Assembly: GCA_029262315.1 (NCBI GenBank)
Contig: JAJCZP010000101.1
Span: 1-34,145, forward strand
Reading direction: 5' to 3'
DNA from: Deltaproteobacteria bacterium
GTDB lineage: Bacteria; Desulfobacterota; Binatia; UTPRO1
DNA length: 34,145 nucleotides
The notes beneath the pieces were generated by a model, which had not been told where the DNA came from, did not search any database, and saw only the letters and a program-made list of their open reading frames with translations. Each line of letters starts with the position of its first letter. The stretch's first letter is position 1. Below, one piece after another: positions 9,557 through 19,149 of the stretch. A program made the translations under genes and the position numbers.

Positions 9557-10885
9557 TCAGGGGGTGTCGATGAACGGTTGCAGGATTCGGCGCGAATCCA
9601 CGCAGGCGCGGAGTCGGGCACAGAGATGAAAGGTCCCCCCGAGCTTGCGGTGGACGAACAGCAATTCGGGCGCTGGAGGGCGGCGGAGTCCCCGACGGAA
9701 GGCCAGGTCGAAGCCGGCGGTGCCCGCACGGTCGGGGAGATTGCTCGCGCCGTAGTCGTAGATGCCCTCGGCCCGCAATGGTTCCGAGGCGAGTAGGATG
9801 AGATCGATCAGGCCGGCCGCGCGCTCGCCGACGTCGTCCTTGCCGAGCCATTTGAACTCGCGGGCGATCGTTTCTACTCGCGCGCGATCATCGTCGATGA
9901 TCGCCGCGAGCAGCCGTCCGTAACGTTCTGACGTTGGTCGTGCAATGCTGACGGTCGAGCCGAAGTCGAGCAGCACCAGTCGATGCTCGTCGGTGATGAA
10001 GAAGTTCGCGAAGTTCGGATCGGACTGCATGACCCCGAAGGAAAAGAGCTCGCGGGCCACCAATCGTTGCGCGAGGATGGCCAGCCGGTTGCGGACGGCT
10101 TGTGGCGAGTGCTGTTCCCACAGCGTGCTGATCGGTTTTCCGGGAACGAAATCCATGGCGAGAATGCGTGTCGTCGTCAGGTCGGCGTGGGGCGCCGGCA
10201 CCAGGACATCGGGCTCGTCTGCCAGCAGCGCGCGGAAGCGGGCGAGGCTGGCAGCCTCCGCGAGATAGTCGGTCTCGCGGCGGAGTTGGTCTTTCACGGC
10301 GCGGACGAACGGCGTGACGTCGAGATCCTCGGGGAGGATCCGCGCCATCTTGAGCAGCATGGCCAGATTGTCGACGTCGCTGCTGATGCTCTTGGCGACG
10401 CCCGGGAACTGAATCTTCAACGCCAGCTCGCGGCCGTCGGCCGCCACGACGCGGTGTACTTGGCCGATCGAGGCCGCGGCGACAGGCTCTTCGTCGAAGT
10501 GTTGGAAGCGAGCCTGCCAGCCGCGTCCGTACTCACGTCCGAGAATGCGATGGAGCTGCGCTGGGGTCATCGTATCGCCGCCGGCGCGGAGCATGCCGAG
10601 CGCGTCAGTGAACGCGGGTGGCAAGATGGCGCTCGCCTCCAGCGACAGCAGCTGTCCGAGTTTCATCGCGGCGCCGCGCATGCGGCCGAGATGCGCGACG
10701 AGTTGCTCGGCGGTGGCGTTGGAAGTCGCGAGATCGCCCAGTTCGGCTCGATCCCCGCTCAGCCAGCGGCGTGCGCCGTCGAACGCGACGTTTGCTGCGA
10801 TACCGCCGGCCATCGCGCCGAAGCGGAGGACGCGCTCGATGCGCCCTGCGGGGACGCGGGTGGCTGGCTTTCGGGGGGTCACCAT
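9557..10885 (-). CDS. AarF/ABC1 (UbiB-like) atypical kinase
   Basis: A 442-residue member of the ABC1/AarF/UbiB family of atypical kinases and ATPases. Visible motifs are the family-specific KxGQ (AAMKLGQLLS, K75), the Ala-rich nucleotide loop EPVAAASIGQVHR (133-145) in place of a Gly-rich loop, the lysine of LALKIQ (K157), QSDPNFANFF with catalytic-loop D289 and metal-binding N294, and LLDFGS (305-310). The start is the ATG at 10883-10885 with GGAG close upstream. A longer frame to 11068 would overlap the MerR gene and starts in unlike sequence. UbiB proteins support ubiquinone synthesis in other bacteria. Here the neighbour is a full menaquinone operon, with only a MerR gene and a shared 130-base promoter region between. 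The C-terminal hydrophobic helices typical of membrane-bound UbiB are not evident. A role in menaquinone synthesis or trafficking is inferred. Confidence 0.9.
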   Translation of the reverse strand: MVTPRKPATRVPAGRIERVLRFGAMAGGIAANVAFDGARRWLSGDRAELGDLATSNATAEQLVAHLGRMRGAAMKLGQLLSLEASAILPPAFTDALGMLRAGGDTMTPAQLHRILGREYGRGWQARFQHFDEEPVAAASIGQVHRVVAADGRELALKIQFPGVAKSISSDVDNLAMLLKMARILPEDLDVTPFVRAVKDQLRRETDYLAEAASLARFRALLADEPDVLVPAPHADLTTTRILAMDFVPGKPISTLWEQHSPQAVRNRLAILAQRLVARELFSFGVMQSDPNFANFFITDEHRLVLLDFGSTVSIARPTSERYGRLLAAIIDDDRARVETIAREFKWLGKDDVGERAAGLIDLILLASEPLRAEGIYDYGASNLPDRAGTAGFDLAFRRGLRRPPAPELLFVHRKLGGTFHLCARLRACVDSRRILQPFIDTP

Positions 10886-10990
10886 CGCTCTCCGGACATT
10901 TGTCGCATGCCTCGGGGGTCGACGCGAGTTTCTCGCCGTGGCGGGTCCCAGGTTCGGTGCGATCGGCTCGCGGGACCGGGTTGACGCTAC

Positions 10991-11009
10991 GAGTAAATAC
11001 TCTAAGAGT
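10991..11009. promoter_or_regulatory. Overlapping palindromes upstream of merR-men operon, candidate MerR operator
   Basis: GAGTA-AA-TACTC (10991-11002) and ACTCT-A-AGAGT (10999-11009) are two perfect inverted repeats sharing four bases. Together they give three alternating GAGT/ACTC half-sites directly upstream of the MerR ATG at 11016. A TTGACG hexamer (10981-10986) precedes them. MerR-type proteins normally bind between or over promoter elements and often control their own gene, so this is a reasonable operator for the encoded MerR protein. It would affect the men operon and possibly the divergent kinase. I could not fix a convincing -10 box. Confidence 0.5.
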
Positions 11010-11015
11010 GAGCGC

Positions 11016-11774
11016 ATGGAGTACGACGTTGGCTCGCTCGCCGAGGCCTCCGGCCTCTCCGTCGACACGATTCGATACTACCAAACGCTCGGGGTGCTCG
11101 AGGCTCCTCGTCGCCGGGGCCGCCACGCCGTCTACGACGATTCACATCGCGAGCGTCTGGCGCGCGTACGCGAGCTCTCGGAGCGCGGCTTCTCCCTGAA
11201 GTCCATGCGCGAGTTGCTCGCGCCGACCGATGGCGCCGAAGGGGATGAAGCGCTCCGCGCCGCACTCGAGCAAGGGCGTGCGGACCCTACGTACACACCG
11301 CGTGGCTTCGCGGCGGCGCTCGGCGTGCCGCTTTCGTTGTTGCGCGCGGTGGAGCGGACCGGCATTGCCGAGCCGCAACCGAGTGCGGGGGGCGAGGCGC
11401 GGTACACGGAGTCCGACCTGACGGCGGCGCGCGGAGCGCTCAAACTGCTCGAGCGCGGCATGCCGTTGACGCGGCTGCTCGAGCTCGCCGTGTCGCATCA
11501 TCGCGCGACGACACGCACGGTCGATCGCGCCGTCGATCTCTTCGACGACTACGTGCGGAAGGCCGCCACCACCGACGGCACCGAGGATCTCGACGCCGTC
11601 GCCGAGGTCTACCGCGATCTGATGCCAGTCGTGACGGGACTCGTGGCGCACCACTTCGAGCGCGTCCTCGTGACGCGCGCGCTGCAGCGTCTGGAGCGGA
11701 GTGGAGAGAAGCGCTCGTGGCGGCGCGCGTTGAAGGCGATCGCTCGTGCCCGGTTGAGGCTCAAGTGGAGGTAA
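11016..11774 (+). CDS. MerR-family transcriptional regulator with two MerR-type modules, 252 aa
   Basis: Residues 1-70 are a standard MerR winged helix: VGSLAEASGLSVDTIRYYQTLG, then APRRRGRHAVYDDSHRERL and an ELSERGFSLKSMREL helix. A second, diverged copy of the same fold occupies about 88-155 (YTPRGFAAALGVPLSLLRAV, ARYTESDLTAARGALKLLERGMPL). The C-terminal 95 residues are helical with no Cys or His cluster, so metal sensing is unlikely. The start at 11016 is set by homology; the ribosome-binding site (AAGAG) is weak and a longer frame upstream is not MerR-like. The stop overlaps the menG start by ten bases, so this regulator heads the menaquinone operon and is translationally coupled to it. 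Such coupling suggests control of quinone supply, possibly with a ligand bound in the C-terminal part; this is inference. Confidence 0.88.
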   Translation: MEYDVGSLAEASGLSVDTIRYYQTLGVLEAPRRRGRHAVYDDSHRERLARVRELSERGFSLKSMRELLAPTDGAEGDEALRAALEQGRADPTYTPRGFAAALGVPLSLLRAVERTGIAEPQPSAGGEARYTESDLTAARGALKLLERGMPLTRLLELAVSHHRATTRTVDRAVDLFDDYVRKAATTDGTEDLDAVAEVYRDLMPVVTGLVAHHFERVLVTRALQRLERSGEKRSWRRALKAIARARLRLKWR

Positions 11775-12469
11775 CCCTTCCAACGCAGGCCGAGAAGCGG
11801 CGGGTCGTGGAGGCGATGTTCGATCGGATCGCGCCGCGCTACGACCGCATGAACGCGCTGATCAGCTTCGGAGCGCACCGGCGCTGGAAACGCGCGGCCG
11901 TCGCCGGGTTGGCGGTGACCCCGGGGGCCGTGATCGTCGATCTTGCGTGTGGCACGGGTGACCTCTCCGAAGAGATCACACGCGTGGGCGGGCGCGCGCT
12001 CGGCGTGGACGTTTCGGCGGGGATGCTCCGCGAGGCCCGGCTCCGCACTCCCGCGATGGAGCTCGCGCGTGGCGACGGCGCGGCGCTGCCGTTCGGGTCC
12101 GACACGGTCGACGGTATCGCCTGCGGTTTTGCGCTCCGGAACTTCGTCCAGATCGGGCCGGTATTTCGGGAGATGGCGCGCGTCCTTCGACCCGGGGGGC
12201 GGATCGCACTCGTGGAGGTCGATCGCCCCGCCAACGCGCTGGTGCGGCGAGCGCACGGTCTCTACTTCGAGCGCTTCGTGCCGTGGCTCGGCGGGATGTT
12301 GAGCGATCGATGGGCGTATTCCTATCTGCCGTCGTCGGCCGCGTATCTGCCGGACGCGGTGACGATGCGAGCGCTCCTGGTGGATGCGGGCTTCGAGGGA
12401 ATCGTCAAGCGTCGGCTCATGGCCGGCGCGGCGCAACTGCTGACGGCGCGGAAGGGACCGGGGGGATGA
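11765..12469 (+). CDS. menG: Demethylmenaquinone methyltransferase (MenG/UbiE)
   Basis: A class I SAM-dependent methyltransferase, 234 aa from the GTG at 11765, which has GAGG five bases upstream (11756-11759). A GTG 48 bases earlier is also in frame but lies deep inside merR. UbiE signatures are present: EAMFDRIAPRYDRMNALIS near the N-terminus, motif I IVDLACGTGDLS, motif II GVDVSAGMLREAR, then ALPFGSDTVDGIACGFALRNF and VLRPGGRIALVEVDRP. It converts demethylmenaquinone to menaquinone, the last step of the pathway. Because the operon makes only menaquinone precursors, menG fits better than a ubiquinone role. It overlaps merR by ten bases and shares an ATGA with menF. Confidence 0.94.
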   Translation: MEVTLPTQAEKRRVVEAMFDRIAPRYDRMNALISFGAHRRWKRAAVAGLAVTPGAVIVDLACGTGDLSEEITRVGGRALGVDVSAGMLREARLRTPAMELARGDGAALPFGSDTVDGIACGFALRNFVQIGPVFREMARVLRPGGRIALVEVDRPANALVRRAHGLYFERFVPWLGGMLSDRWAYSYLPSSAAYLPDAVTMRALLVDAGFEGIVKRRLMAGAAQLLTARKGPGG

Positions 12470-13791
12470 TGACCCCGACGAGTCCGGGCGCGCTCGTTTG
12501 CGAGCGTAGCCTCCTGCCGCGCGACCTGCCGTCCGACCTGCTCGATTGCCTCCCCGATGGGTGTGCGACCTCTGTGTATTTCGCCCACCCTGCAAGTGAG
12601 ATCGAGATCGTGGGGGAGGGGGTCGCGGCGGAGATTCGTGCCGATGGCCCCGACCGGTTCGCGCACGCGGCGGCGTCGGCGCGGGCGCTATTCGGTGAGC
12701 TCGCGCTCAGCGGATCGGGGCCCGCACCGCTCCTCGTTGGCGGCTTCGGCTTTGCCGACGACCGACCGACCGATCCCCGATGGGAGGGCATGCCGGCGCT
12801 TCGCTTCGTGCTTCCCGAGCGGCTGTGGATTCGCACAGGCGGTGAGACGTGGTTGGTGCGGACGCGCGTGTCCGAGCCCGCCCGAGCCGACGAGTTTCGG
12901 GCGCCGCCGGGTGATGATGTCGCAGCAGGTCGAGCGCGCCGGCCGTTGGCGGGCTCGGGCGCGGCGTCGTCGGCGCGGGTGGCGTGGATCGATGGCGTGC
13001 GCGGGGCGATTGCCGCGATCGCCTCGGGACCGTTGCGGAAGATCGTGCTCGCCCGTTCATGCGAGTCCGCGACGACCGCCACGGCGCGAAGCACCGTACG
13101 CCGACTTCGCGATGGTCGCGCCGAATGTGTGAGCTTTTGGGTGCAGCATGGCGGTGCGAGCTTCGTTGGCTCGTCCCCCGAGGTGTTGGCGCGTGTCACC
13201 GACGGCGCCATCGAGGCGACGGCCCTTGCCGGTTCAGCGCCCCGCGGGCGCCGAGCCGCGAACGACGAGGCGCGGGCGCGGCAGCTCCTGGTCTGTCCGA
13301 AGAACCGGGGGGAGCACGCCTTCGTCGCCGACGACGTCCGTCGGGCGCTCGGGAGTGTGTGCGACGAGGTGGACGAGCGCCCGATCGAGGTTCGGAGTTA
13401 TCCGGAAGCATTTCATCTCGCGACGCCGTTTCGGGGTACCCTTCTCGCTGGCCTCGGTCTGCTCGATGCCGCGCGCGCGTTGCATCCGACGTCGGCTGTG
13501 TGTGGGGCCCCTCGCGAGGAGGCCAGGAGCATGATCGCCGCCGTGGAGCCCGAGCGTGGTTGGTACGCGGGTGGCGTCGGATGGATGGACGCGTCTGGTC
13601 AGGGAACCCTGGCGGTGGCGCTTCGTTGCGGGCTGTTCCGGCGGGGGGCGGTGACGCTCTGGGCGGGCGCCGGGATCGTCCACGATTCCGATCCGGCGAC
13701 CGAGTACGACGAGACCGAGATCAAGATGCAGGCCATGCGCCGGGCGCTCGCGGAGCCCGAACCGTCCGAGAACGCCGCGCATGCGGTCTGA
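12466..13791 (+). CDS. menF: Isochorismate synthase (MenF)
   Basis: A 441-residue chorismate-utilising enzyme that makes isochorismate, the first committed step of menaquinone synthesis. Family blocks: LRKIVLARS with the likely general base K192, SFVGSSPEVL with the likely general acid E239, ALAGSAPRG, CPKNRGEHAFV, HLATPFRGTLL, LHPTSAVCGAPR and the C-terminal VTLWAGAGIV followed by EYDETEIKMQAM, which supply Mg-binding glutamates. The E. coli TEALAGT block reads TALAGS here, as in EntC-like enzymes, so a salicylate or siderophore role would be possible on sequence alone. The men context makes MenF clearly preferable. The start is the ATG at 12466 in an ATGATGA overlap with menG, preceded by a G-rich tract. 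Confidence 0.94.
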   Translation: MMTPTSPGALVCERSLLPRDLPSDLLDCLPDGCATSVYFAHPASEIEIVGEGVAAEIRADGPDRFAHAAASARALFGELALSGSGPAPLLVGGFGFADDRPTDPRWEGMPALRFVLPERLWIRTGGETWLVRTRVSEPARADEFRAPPGDDVAAGRARRPLAGSGAASSARVAWIDGVRGAIAAIASGPLRKIVLARSCESATTATARSTVRRLRDGRAECVSFWVQHGGASFVGSSPEVLARVTDGAIEATALAGSAPRGRRAANDEARARQLLVCPKNRGEHAFVADDVRRALGSVCDEVDERPIEVRSYPEAFHLATPFRGTLLAGLGLLDAARALHPTSAVCGAPREEARSMIAAVEPERGWYAGGVGWMDASGQGTLAVALRCGLFRRGAVTLWAGAGIVHDSDPATEYDETEIKMQAMRRALAEPEPSENAAHAV

Positions 13792-15568
13792 CGACCGCTC
13801 GACGCCGGCGCTTGCCGCCGCCACCGCAATGGTCGAGGAGCTGGCGCGCGCCGGGGTGCGTCACGTGTGCATTGCCCCTGGCGCACGCTCCGGCCCCCTG
13901 ACGCTCGCGACGGCGCTGCATCCGACGCTTCGCGACTGGATGGTCGTCGACGAGCGGAGCGCCGGTTTCTTTGCCCTCGGGATGGCGCGTCAGCTCGGCG
14001 CGCCCGTCGCAGTGTTGTGTACCTCGGGGACGGCCGCGGCCAATCTGTTGCCGGCGGTCGTCGAAGCCTCGCTTTCTGAGGTGCCCTTGATCGTGCTCAC
14101 GGCGGATCGTCCACCGGAGCTTCGCGATTGCGCCGCGCCACAGACGATCGATCAGGTGCGGATATACGGATCGCATGTGCGGTGGGCGACCGATCTCCCG
14201 GCGCCGAGCGCCGACGTCGACCTGGACGCGTACTACCGGAGAATCGTGTGTCGCGCGGTGGCAACGGCAATGGAGTCCCGGCGTGGTCCCGTGCACGTCA
14301 ACGTCCCGTTTCGCGAGCCGCTGCTTCCCGAGGGCGGCATGCCGGTACGCGCATCGGAGGTGTCGGAGGTGCCGCCAGCGATGGTCGTGCCGTCCGCCGT
14401 GCCGCAGCTGGACGAACGCACCGCGCACGCGCTCGCGGCGGCGCTCGGCCGCGAGGAACGCGGGTTGGTGCTCTGCGGGCCGCGCGCCGGCCTCGAGGGG
14501 CAGGGCGCGCTCGTGCGAGACTTGGCAGCGCGGCTTGGCTGGCCGATTCTCGCCGATCCCTTGTCCGGTGTCCGATTCGGCGGATGCGATGCGGTACCCC
14601 AGATCGATACCTACGACGTTCTGCTCCGCGATCGGCGCTTTTGCGACGAGCACGTGCCACGCGCGGTCCTGCAGCTCGGCGCGCCACCGGTGTCGAAGGC
14701 GCTCGGCCAATACCTCGCGGCGCATTCGTTGTCCGCGCACGTGGTCGTTGCCTCGCCGGGCACCTGGCCCGATCCGACGCACGCCGCGACCACGCTCGTG
14801 CACGCGGAAGGGGTGGCGACGGTCCGAGCGTTGTGTGCGGGGCTGCCGCCTTCCGTGATGGAGACGGAGTGGGCGCACGCCTGGCAGAACGCCGGCCACC
14901 ATGCCCGGACGGTTCTCGACGAGCGGTTGGCAGCCGAGTCGACGCTGTTCGAAGGGAAGATCGCCGCCGAGGTCGTGGCGCGCCTTCCGGCGGACGCCGT
15001 GCTTCATGTGGGAAACAGCATGCCGGTGCGTGATCTCGACATGTTCGGACGCGCCCGCCCGGCAGAGCTCCGCGTCGATGGCAATCGTGGGGCGAACGGA
15101 ATTGATGGCGTGCTCTCGAGCGCCCTCGGAGCCGCCGCGGTGAGCGGTCGTCCGACGCTTCTCGTCGTCGGTGATCTCAGCTTCTTGCACGACCTCGGGG
15201 GACTACAGATCGCCGCACGCCATGCGCTGAACGCGGTCGTCATCGTCGTCAACAACGATGGCGGGGGTGTGTTCTCGTTCTTACCGTTCGCCGACGACAG
15301 CGATGTCTTCGAGCGCTGCTTTGCGACGCCGCACGGGCTCGATCTCGCGTCTGCGGTGACGCTCGGTCGCGGGCGTCATCACCGTGTGCGCGATTGGCGG
15401 TCGTTCGGCGAGGTCGTTGACGGCGCCCTCGTCACGCCCGGGTTGGACGTCATCGAAGTGCCGTCGGACCGCGACGTGAATGCTCGTCTGCATCGAGAGT
15501 ATGTCGCGGCGGTCCATGCCGGTCTCCCCGGTCTCAATGGGGTGCCCACGCGGAGCGACGTCGCGTGA
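13781..15568 (+). CDS. menD: SEPHCHC synthase (MenD), ThDP-dependent
   Basis: A 595-residue thiamine diphosphate enzyme of normal MenD length. It adds the succinyl semialdehyde unit of 2-oxoglutarate to isochorismate. Signatures: [14 protein letters not shown] (the family's SPGSRS block, here APGARS), [12 protein letters not shown] with the cofactor-activating E58, [14 protein letters not shown], and [15 protein letters not shown]. The ThDP/Mg site [17 protein letters not shown] is followed by [13 protein letters not shown]. The substrate-contacting [12 protein letters not shown] and [10 protein letters not shown] are also present. It overlaps menF by 11 bases and shares GTGA with menH. No disrupted motif is seen and the assignment is firm. 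Confidence 0.96.
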   Translation: MRSDDRSTPALAAATAMVEELARAGVRHVCIAPGARSGPLTLATALHPTLRDWMVVDERSAGFFALGMARQLGAPVAVLCTSGTAAANLLPAVVEASLSEVPLIVLTADRPPELRDCAAPQTIDQVRIYGSHVRWATDLPAPSADVDLDAYYRRIVCRAVATAMESRRGPVHVNVPFREPLLPEGGMPVRASEVSEVPPAMVVPSAVPQLDERTAHALAAALGREERGLVLCGPRAGLEGQGALVRDLAARLGWPILADPLSGVRFGGCDAVPQIDTYDVLLRDRRFCDEHVPRAVLQLGAPPVSKALGQYLAAHSLSAHVVVASPGTWPDPTHAATTLVHAEGVATVRALCAGLPPSVMETEWAHAWQNAGHHARTVLDERLAAESTLFEGKIAAEVVARLPADAVLHVGNSMPVRDLDMFGRARPAELRVDGNRGANGIDGVLSSALGAAAVSGRPTLLVVGDLSFLHDLGGLQIAARHALNAVVIVVNNDGGGVFSFLPFADDSDVFERCFATPHGLDLASAVTLGRGRHHRVRDWRSFGEVVDGALVTPGLDVIEVPSDRDVNARLHREYVAAVHAGLPGLNGVPTRSDVA

Positions 15569-16419
15569 ACCGGGAGGTGGTCGTACCCGATGGCGTGGTG
15601 GCCGTTGCCGATCACGCTCCATCTATCGAGGAGCGCGCGCCGGTGCTCTTGCTGCACGGATTCACGGGCGACAAGACCAGCTTCGATGGGCAGGACGGGT
15701 TGGTTGCGGTCTTGGGGCGAACGCGACGGGTGCTCGTGCCCGATCTGCCGGGGCACGGGACGACCGCGATCGCGGGCGCTCCGTGTACCCTCGCCCGGAC
15801 GGCGGATCTCCTGCGGAGCATGCTCGAGACGCAGGGTGTCGCGCGCGCCACCGTCGTTGGCTATTCGATGGGCGGTCGATTGGCACTCCAGCTGGCCTTG
15901 CGTTCGGCCGCGGTCGTCGAGCGCTTGGCGCTCGTCAGTGCATCGGCCGGCCTGCCGAGCGAGGACGAACGATCTGCGCGTCGGCAACAAGACGAAGAAC
16001 TCGCCCGATTCATCGAAGACCATTCGATCGAGGAGTTCGTTGCTCGCTGGGAGGCGCTCCCGCTGTTTGCCACCGAGCGCGTGTTGAGCAGCGAGGTGCG
16101 GGCGGCGCGCCGGCGGCAGCGACTGCGGTCGCGGCCGTCGGGTCTCGCGGCGAGTTTGCGTGCGATGGGTACCGGGGCGCAGGCCTGGCTCGGACCCAGG
16201 CTCGGAGAGCTTTCGATGCCGGTGCTCGTCGTGGCCGGGATGCTCGATCAAAAATTCGCGGCGATTGCGCGCGGGCTGGCACCAGGCGTGCGGGGCGGTG
16301 CGCTCGCGCTCGTGGACGGCGCGGGCCATGCGGTACATCTCGAGCAGCCAGCGTCGGTGGCGGCGTTGCTGCGGGAGTTTCTCGACGGAAAGGAAGAGCC
16401 ATGTCGATCGAATGGGTGA
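15565..16419 (+). CDS. menH: SHCHC synthase (MenH), alpha/beta hydrolase fold
   Basis: A 284-residue alpha/beta hydrolase starting at the GTG of the GTGA overlap with menD. The oxyanion segment [13 protein letters not shown], nucleophile elbow GYSMGGR (S101), acid in AGMLDQKF (D228) and base in [12 protein letters not shown] (H255) give a complete triad. MenH eliminates pyruvate from SEPHCHC to form SHCHC. The cap region has the Arg-rich helices ([10 protein letters not shown]) typical of the family. Many alpha/beta hydrolases look alike, but the position between menD and menB decides the call. The last 19 bases overlap menB. Confidence 0.93.
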   Translation: MNREVVVPDGVVAVADHAPSIEERAPVLLLHGFTGDKTSFDGQDGLVAVLGRTRRVLVPDLPGHGTTAIAGAPCTLARTADLLRSMLETQGVARATVVGYSMGGRLALQLALRSAAVVERLALVSASAGLPSEDERSARRQQDEELARFIEDHSIEEFVARWEALPLFATERVLSSEVRAARRRQRLRSRPSGLAASLRAMGTGAQAWLGPRLGELSMPVLVVAGMLDQKFAAIARGLAPGVRGGALALVDGAGHAVHLEQPASVAALLREFLDGKEEPCRSNG

Positions 16420-17219
16420 CGGCGAAGGAGTACGAGGACATCCTCTACGGCAGGGCCGATGGCATCGCCAGGATCGCGATCAATCGTCCCGAAGTGCGAA
16501 ACGCTTTTCGGCCGCAGACCATCATGGAGTTGCTCGACGCGTTCGCGCATGCCCGCGAAGATCCCTCCACCGGCGTGGTGATTCTCACCGGGGTTGGCGA
16601 CAAGGCGTTCTGCAGCGGCGGTGATCAGCGTGTCCGCGGCGACAAGGGCTACGTCGGTGGTGATGGGGTGCCGCGACTGAACGTGCTCGATCTGCAGAAG
16701 TTGATTCGTTCGATGGCGAAGCCGGTCATCGCCATGGTCGCGGGCTACGCGATCGGTGGCGGGCACGTCCTGCATGTAGTGTGCGATCTCACGATCGCCG
16801 CCGAGAACGCCGTCTTTGGGCAGACCGGCCCGAAGGTGGGGAGTTTCGACGGCGGCTTCGGCGCGTCCTATCTGGCGCGGATGATTGGGCCGAAGCGGGC
16901 CAAGGAGATTTGGTTTCTCTGCGAGCAGTACACGGCGACCGAAGCGTACGACATGGGCATGGTCAACAAGGTCGTGCCACTCGCCGACCTCGAGGCAACG
17001 ACCGTCGATTGGTGCCGGAAGATTTTGCGGCAGAGCCCACTGGCGATTCGCTGCCTGAAGTCCGCCTTCAACGCCGAGACCGATGGCATGGCGGGGTTGC
17101 AGGAACTGGCCGGCAACGCCACGTTGCTGTTCTACATGACCGAAGAAGGGCAGGAGGGGCGCAACGCCTATCTCGAGAAGCGTCCCCCCGACTTTACGAA
17201 GTTCGGCCGCGTGCCGTGA
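16401..17219 (+). CDS. menB: 1,4-dihydroxy-2-naphthoyl-CoA synthase (MenB)
   Basis: A crotonase-family protein of 272 aa that cyclises o-succinylbenzoyl-CoA to DHNA-CoA. The match to E. coli MenB is strong: [33 protein letters not shown] (oxyanion hole), [20 protein letters not shown] with the catalytic D150, and [20 protein letters not shown]. The Gly of QTGPK (G143) marks the bicarbonate-dependent type known from E. coli. The ATG at 16401 follows AAGGAAGAG closely; the same frame extends much further upstream but only as a shadow of menH. It overlaps menH by 19 bases and shares GTGA with menA. Confidence 0.97.
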   Translation: MSIEWVTAKEYEDILYGRADGIARIAINRPEVRNAFRPQTIMELLDAFAHAREDPSTGVVILTGVGDKAFCSGGDQRVRGDKGYVGGDGVPRLNVLDLQKLIRSMAKPVIAMVAGYAIGGGHVLHVVCDLTIAAENAVFGQTGPKVGSFDGGFGASYLARMIGPKRAKEIWFLCEQYTATEAYDMGMVNKVVPLADLEATTVDWCRKILRQSPLAIRCLKSAFNAETDGMAGLQELAGNATLLFYMTEEGQEGRNAYLEKRPPDFTKFGRVP

Positions 17220-18067
17220 CCGGAAGTGCGGGCTTCTGGCTGTCGGCGAGCCGGCCGCGGACGCTCGTGGCCGCCGTCGTGCCGGTGGCGGTCGGACTCG
17301 CCGTCGCACGTCGTGGAGGCGCACTCGATCTTTCCGTCGCCGTGGCGACGCTTGGCGCGGCGCTCTTGATTCAGATCGCGACCAACTTTGCGAACGACTA
17401 CTTCGACTTCCAGAAGGGAGCGGACGGTCCGGAGCGACTCGGGCCGCGTCGCGTGAGCGGCGAGCCCGGTGCCGCTGACGCCATCAAACGCGGGACGATG
17501 GTCGTCGTCGTGCTGGCGGCATTGGTCGGGCTCTATCTCGTGCAGCACGGCGGCTGGCCGATTCTTCTGATCGGGATCACGTCGCTCGCGGCGGCGATCG
17601 CGTATACCGGGGGGCCCTATCCGCTCGCGTATCATGGCCTGGGCGATATTTTCGTCTTCGTGTTCTTCGGGCCGGTGGCAGTCGGAGGGACGTATCTCCT
17701 GCAACGCGGCGTGCTCGACCCGGCGGTGCTGCTTGCCGCGGTGCCCGTTGGGTGCCTCGCGGTGGCGATTCTGGTCGTCAACAACCTCCGGGACATCGTG
17801 GGCGATCGACGGGTCGGCAAGCGAACGCTGGCGGTCCGGATCGGCACGCTCGCGACACGGTGGCAGTACGCGGCGCTGATTGGAGGGGCCTTCCTTGCGA
17901 CGGTGCTCGTGGGTGTCTGGTTGCCACTCGTGGTGTTGCCGCTCGCATGCCGCGAGGTCGTGTTGGTTTGGCGTCGGGCGGGAGCCGAGCTGAATGCGAG
18001 TCTGGCCGGCACTGCGCGTCTCCATCTTCTTTTCGGTCTGTTGCTCACGATCGGGCTTTCGTGGTGA
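17216..18067 (+). CDS. menA: 1,4-dihydroxy-2-naphthoate polyprenyltransferase (MenA)
   Basis: A 283-residue UbiA-superfamily integral membrane prenyltransferase, starting at the GTG in the GTGA overlap with men[19 protein letters not shown] opens the protein. The first Asp-rich motif is [14 protein letters not shown] (57-70) and the second is [18 protein letters not shown]. Eight or so hydrophobic helices follow in the UbiA pattern. MenA transfers a polyprenyl chain to DHNA with loss of CO2, giving demethylmenaquinone at the inner membrane. No polyprenyl diphosphate synthase is encoded in the window, so the side chain must come from elsewhere in the genome. It shares GTGA with menC. Confidence 0.95.
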   Translation: MTGSAGFWLSASRPRTLVAAVVPVAVGLAVARRGGALDLSVAVATLGAALLIQIATNFANDYFDFQKGADGPERLGPRRVSGEPGAADAIKRGTMVVVVLAALVGLYLVQHGGWPILLIGITSLAAAIAYTGGPYPLAYHGLGDIFVFVFFGPVAVGGTYLLQRGVLDPAVLLAAVPVGCLAVAILVVNNLRDIVGDRRVGKRTLAVRIGTLATRWQYAALIGGAFLATVLVGVWLPLVVLPLACREVVLVWRRAGAELNASLAGTARLHLLFGLLLTIGLSW

Positions 18068-19149
18068 CGATCGCGCGCGCCACGGTGCGTCCCTTCGCCG
18101 TTTCGTTTCGCCGACCGCTCGTGACCGGGGCCGGTACGGTGGCACGGCGGGCGGGGTTCATCGTCGAGATCGAGGATGGGCAAGGCCGCGTTGGTCGAGG
18201 CGAGGCCAGCCCGGCCCATTGGCTCGGCGAGGAAGACGTGGCAACGACGGCGCGGGTGCTGGACGCGGCTCCGACCTTGGTGGGGCAAGACAGCGGTGAT
18301 TTGGCCGCGATCGTCGATGCCTGGCGCGCGCGCTCACCAGCGGCGGCGTGTGCGCTCGATACGGCCGGTGTCGACCTTGCGGCCCGCGCGGCCGGGGTCT
18401 CCGTCGCGCGATGGCTGTGCGACGTGGACGCGTCGCCATGGTCACGGGTGCATCGGGTTCCCGACCGGGTTCCGGTGGCCGCCCTGCTTGCCACGGACGG
18501 ATTGCAACCGCTCGAGCAGGAAGTGCGCGACCTCGTGAGCGAGGGGTATCGCACCCTCAAGCTGAAGGTGGGTGGCCGGACGTTGGCCGAGGATGTGGCG
18601 CGGGTGGCGGTCGTCCGTACCGTGGGCGGACCGGAGATGCGGATACGGTTGGACGCCAATCGGGCGTGGGCGCTCGACGAGGCGCGCGCCGCGCTCGTTG
18701 CGCTGGCGCCGTTCGGGCCGGACTTCATCGAGGAGCCGCTGCGAGATAGCGCGCCCGATGCGTGGGGGCGCGTGCGCGGCCTCGGCATCGCGCTGGCACG
18801 CGACGAGAGTATCGCGAGCGAGGCGGACTACCAGCGGGTCGCCTGCGGCGGCGATGTCCTCGTCGTGAAGGCTGCCCGACTCGGCGGTCCGACCGCGACC
18901 CTGGCGCTTGGTCGGCGCGCGCGAGCCGACGGCTGCCGTGTCGTCGTGACCGACGCGATCGAGACGACGACGGGCTGTGCGCTGGCGACGCAGCTCGCCG
19001 CGCTCTTGCACCATCCCGATGAGGCCGTGGGCTTGGGCGGTGCCCGTCTGCTCGACGAGTCGAGCGCGCATGCCGTGCCCGCACATCCGTGGAGCGAGGT
19101 CGGATCGCCCGGCCTTGGCGACCGAGACCGTGGATCCCTGGCTTCGTAG
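18064..19149 (+). CDS. menC: o-Succinylbenzoate synthase (MenC), enolase superfamily
   Basis: A 361-residue enolase-superfamily protein that dehydrates SHCHC to o-succinylbenzoate. The acid/base and metal residues are all present: the KxK pair in TLKLKVGG (K166, K168), metal ligands in RLDANRAW (D197), DFIEEPL (E223) and LARDES (D247), and the second lysine in LVVKAARLGG (K269). The start is one of two adjacent GTG codons (18061 or 18064); the second makes a GTGA overlap with the menA stop and is preferred. Relatives include N-succinylamino acid racemases and dipeptide epimerases, but the context fixes MenC. The 3' end overlaps menE by 20 bases. Confidence 0.94.
   Translation: MTIARATVRPFAVSFRRPLVTGAGTVARRAGFIVEIEDGQGRVGRGEASPAHWLGEEDVATTARVLDAAPTLVGQDSGDLAAIVDAWRARSPAAACALDTAGVDLAARAAGVSVARWLCDVDASPWSRVHRVPDRVPVAALLATDGLQPLEQEVRDLVSEGYRTLKLKVGGRTLAEDVARVAVVRTVGGPEMRIRLDANRAWALDEARAALVALAPFGPDFIEEPLRDSAPDAWGRVRGLGIALARDESIASEADYQRVACGGDVLVVKAARLGGPTATLALGRRARADGCRVVVTDAIETTTGCALATQLAALLHHPDEAVGLGGARLLDESSAHAVPAHPWSEVGSPGLGDRDRGSLAS

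Noticed and set aside
13721-15190. Minus-strand ORF of 489 codons opposite menD
   Set aside because: MenD on the plus strand is complete and unambiguous; the antisense translation shows no motif.
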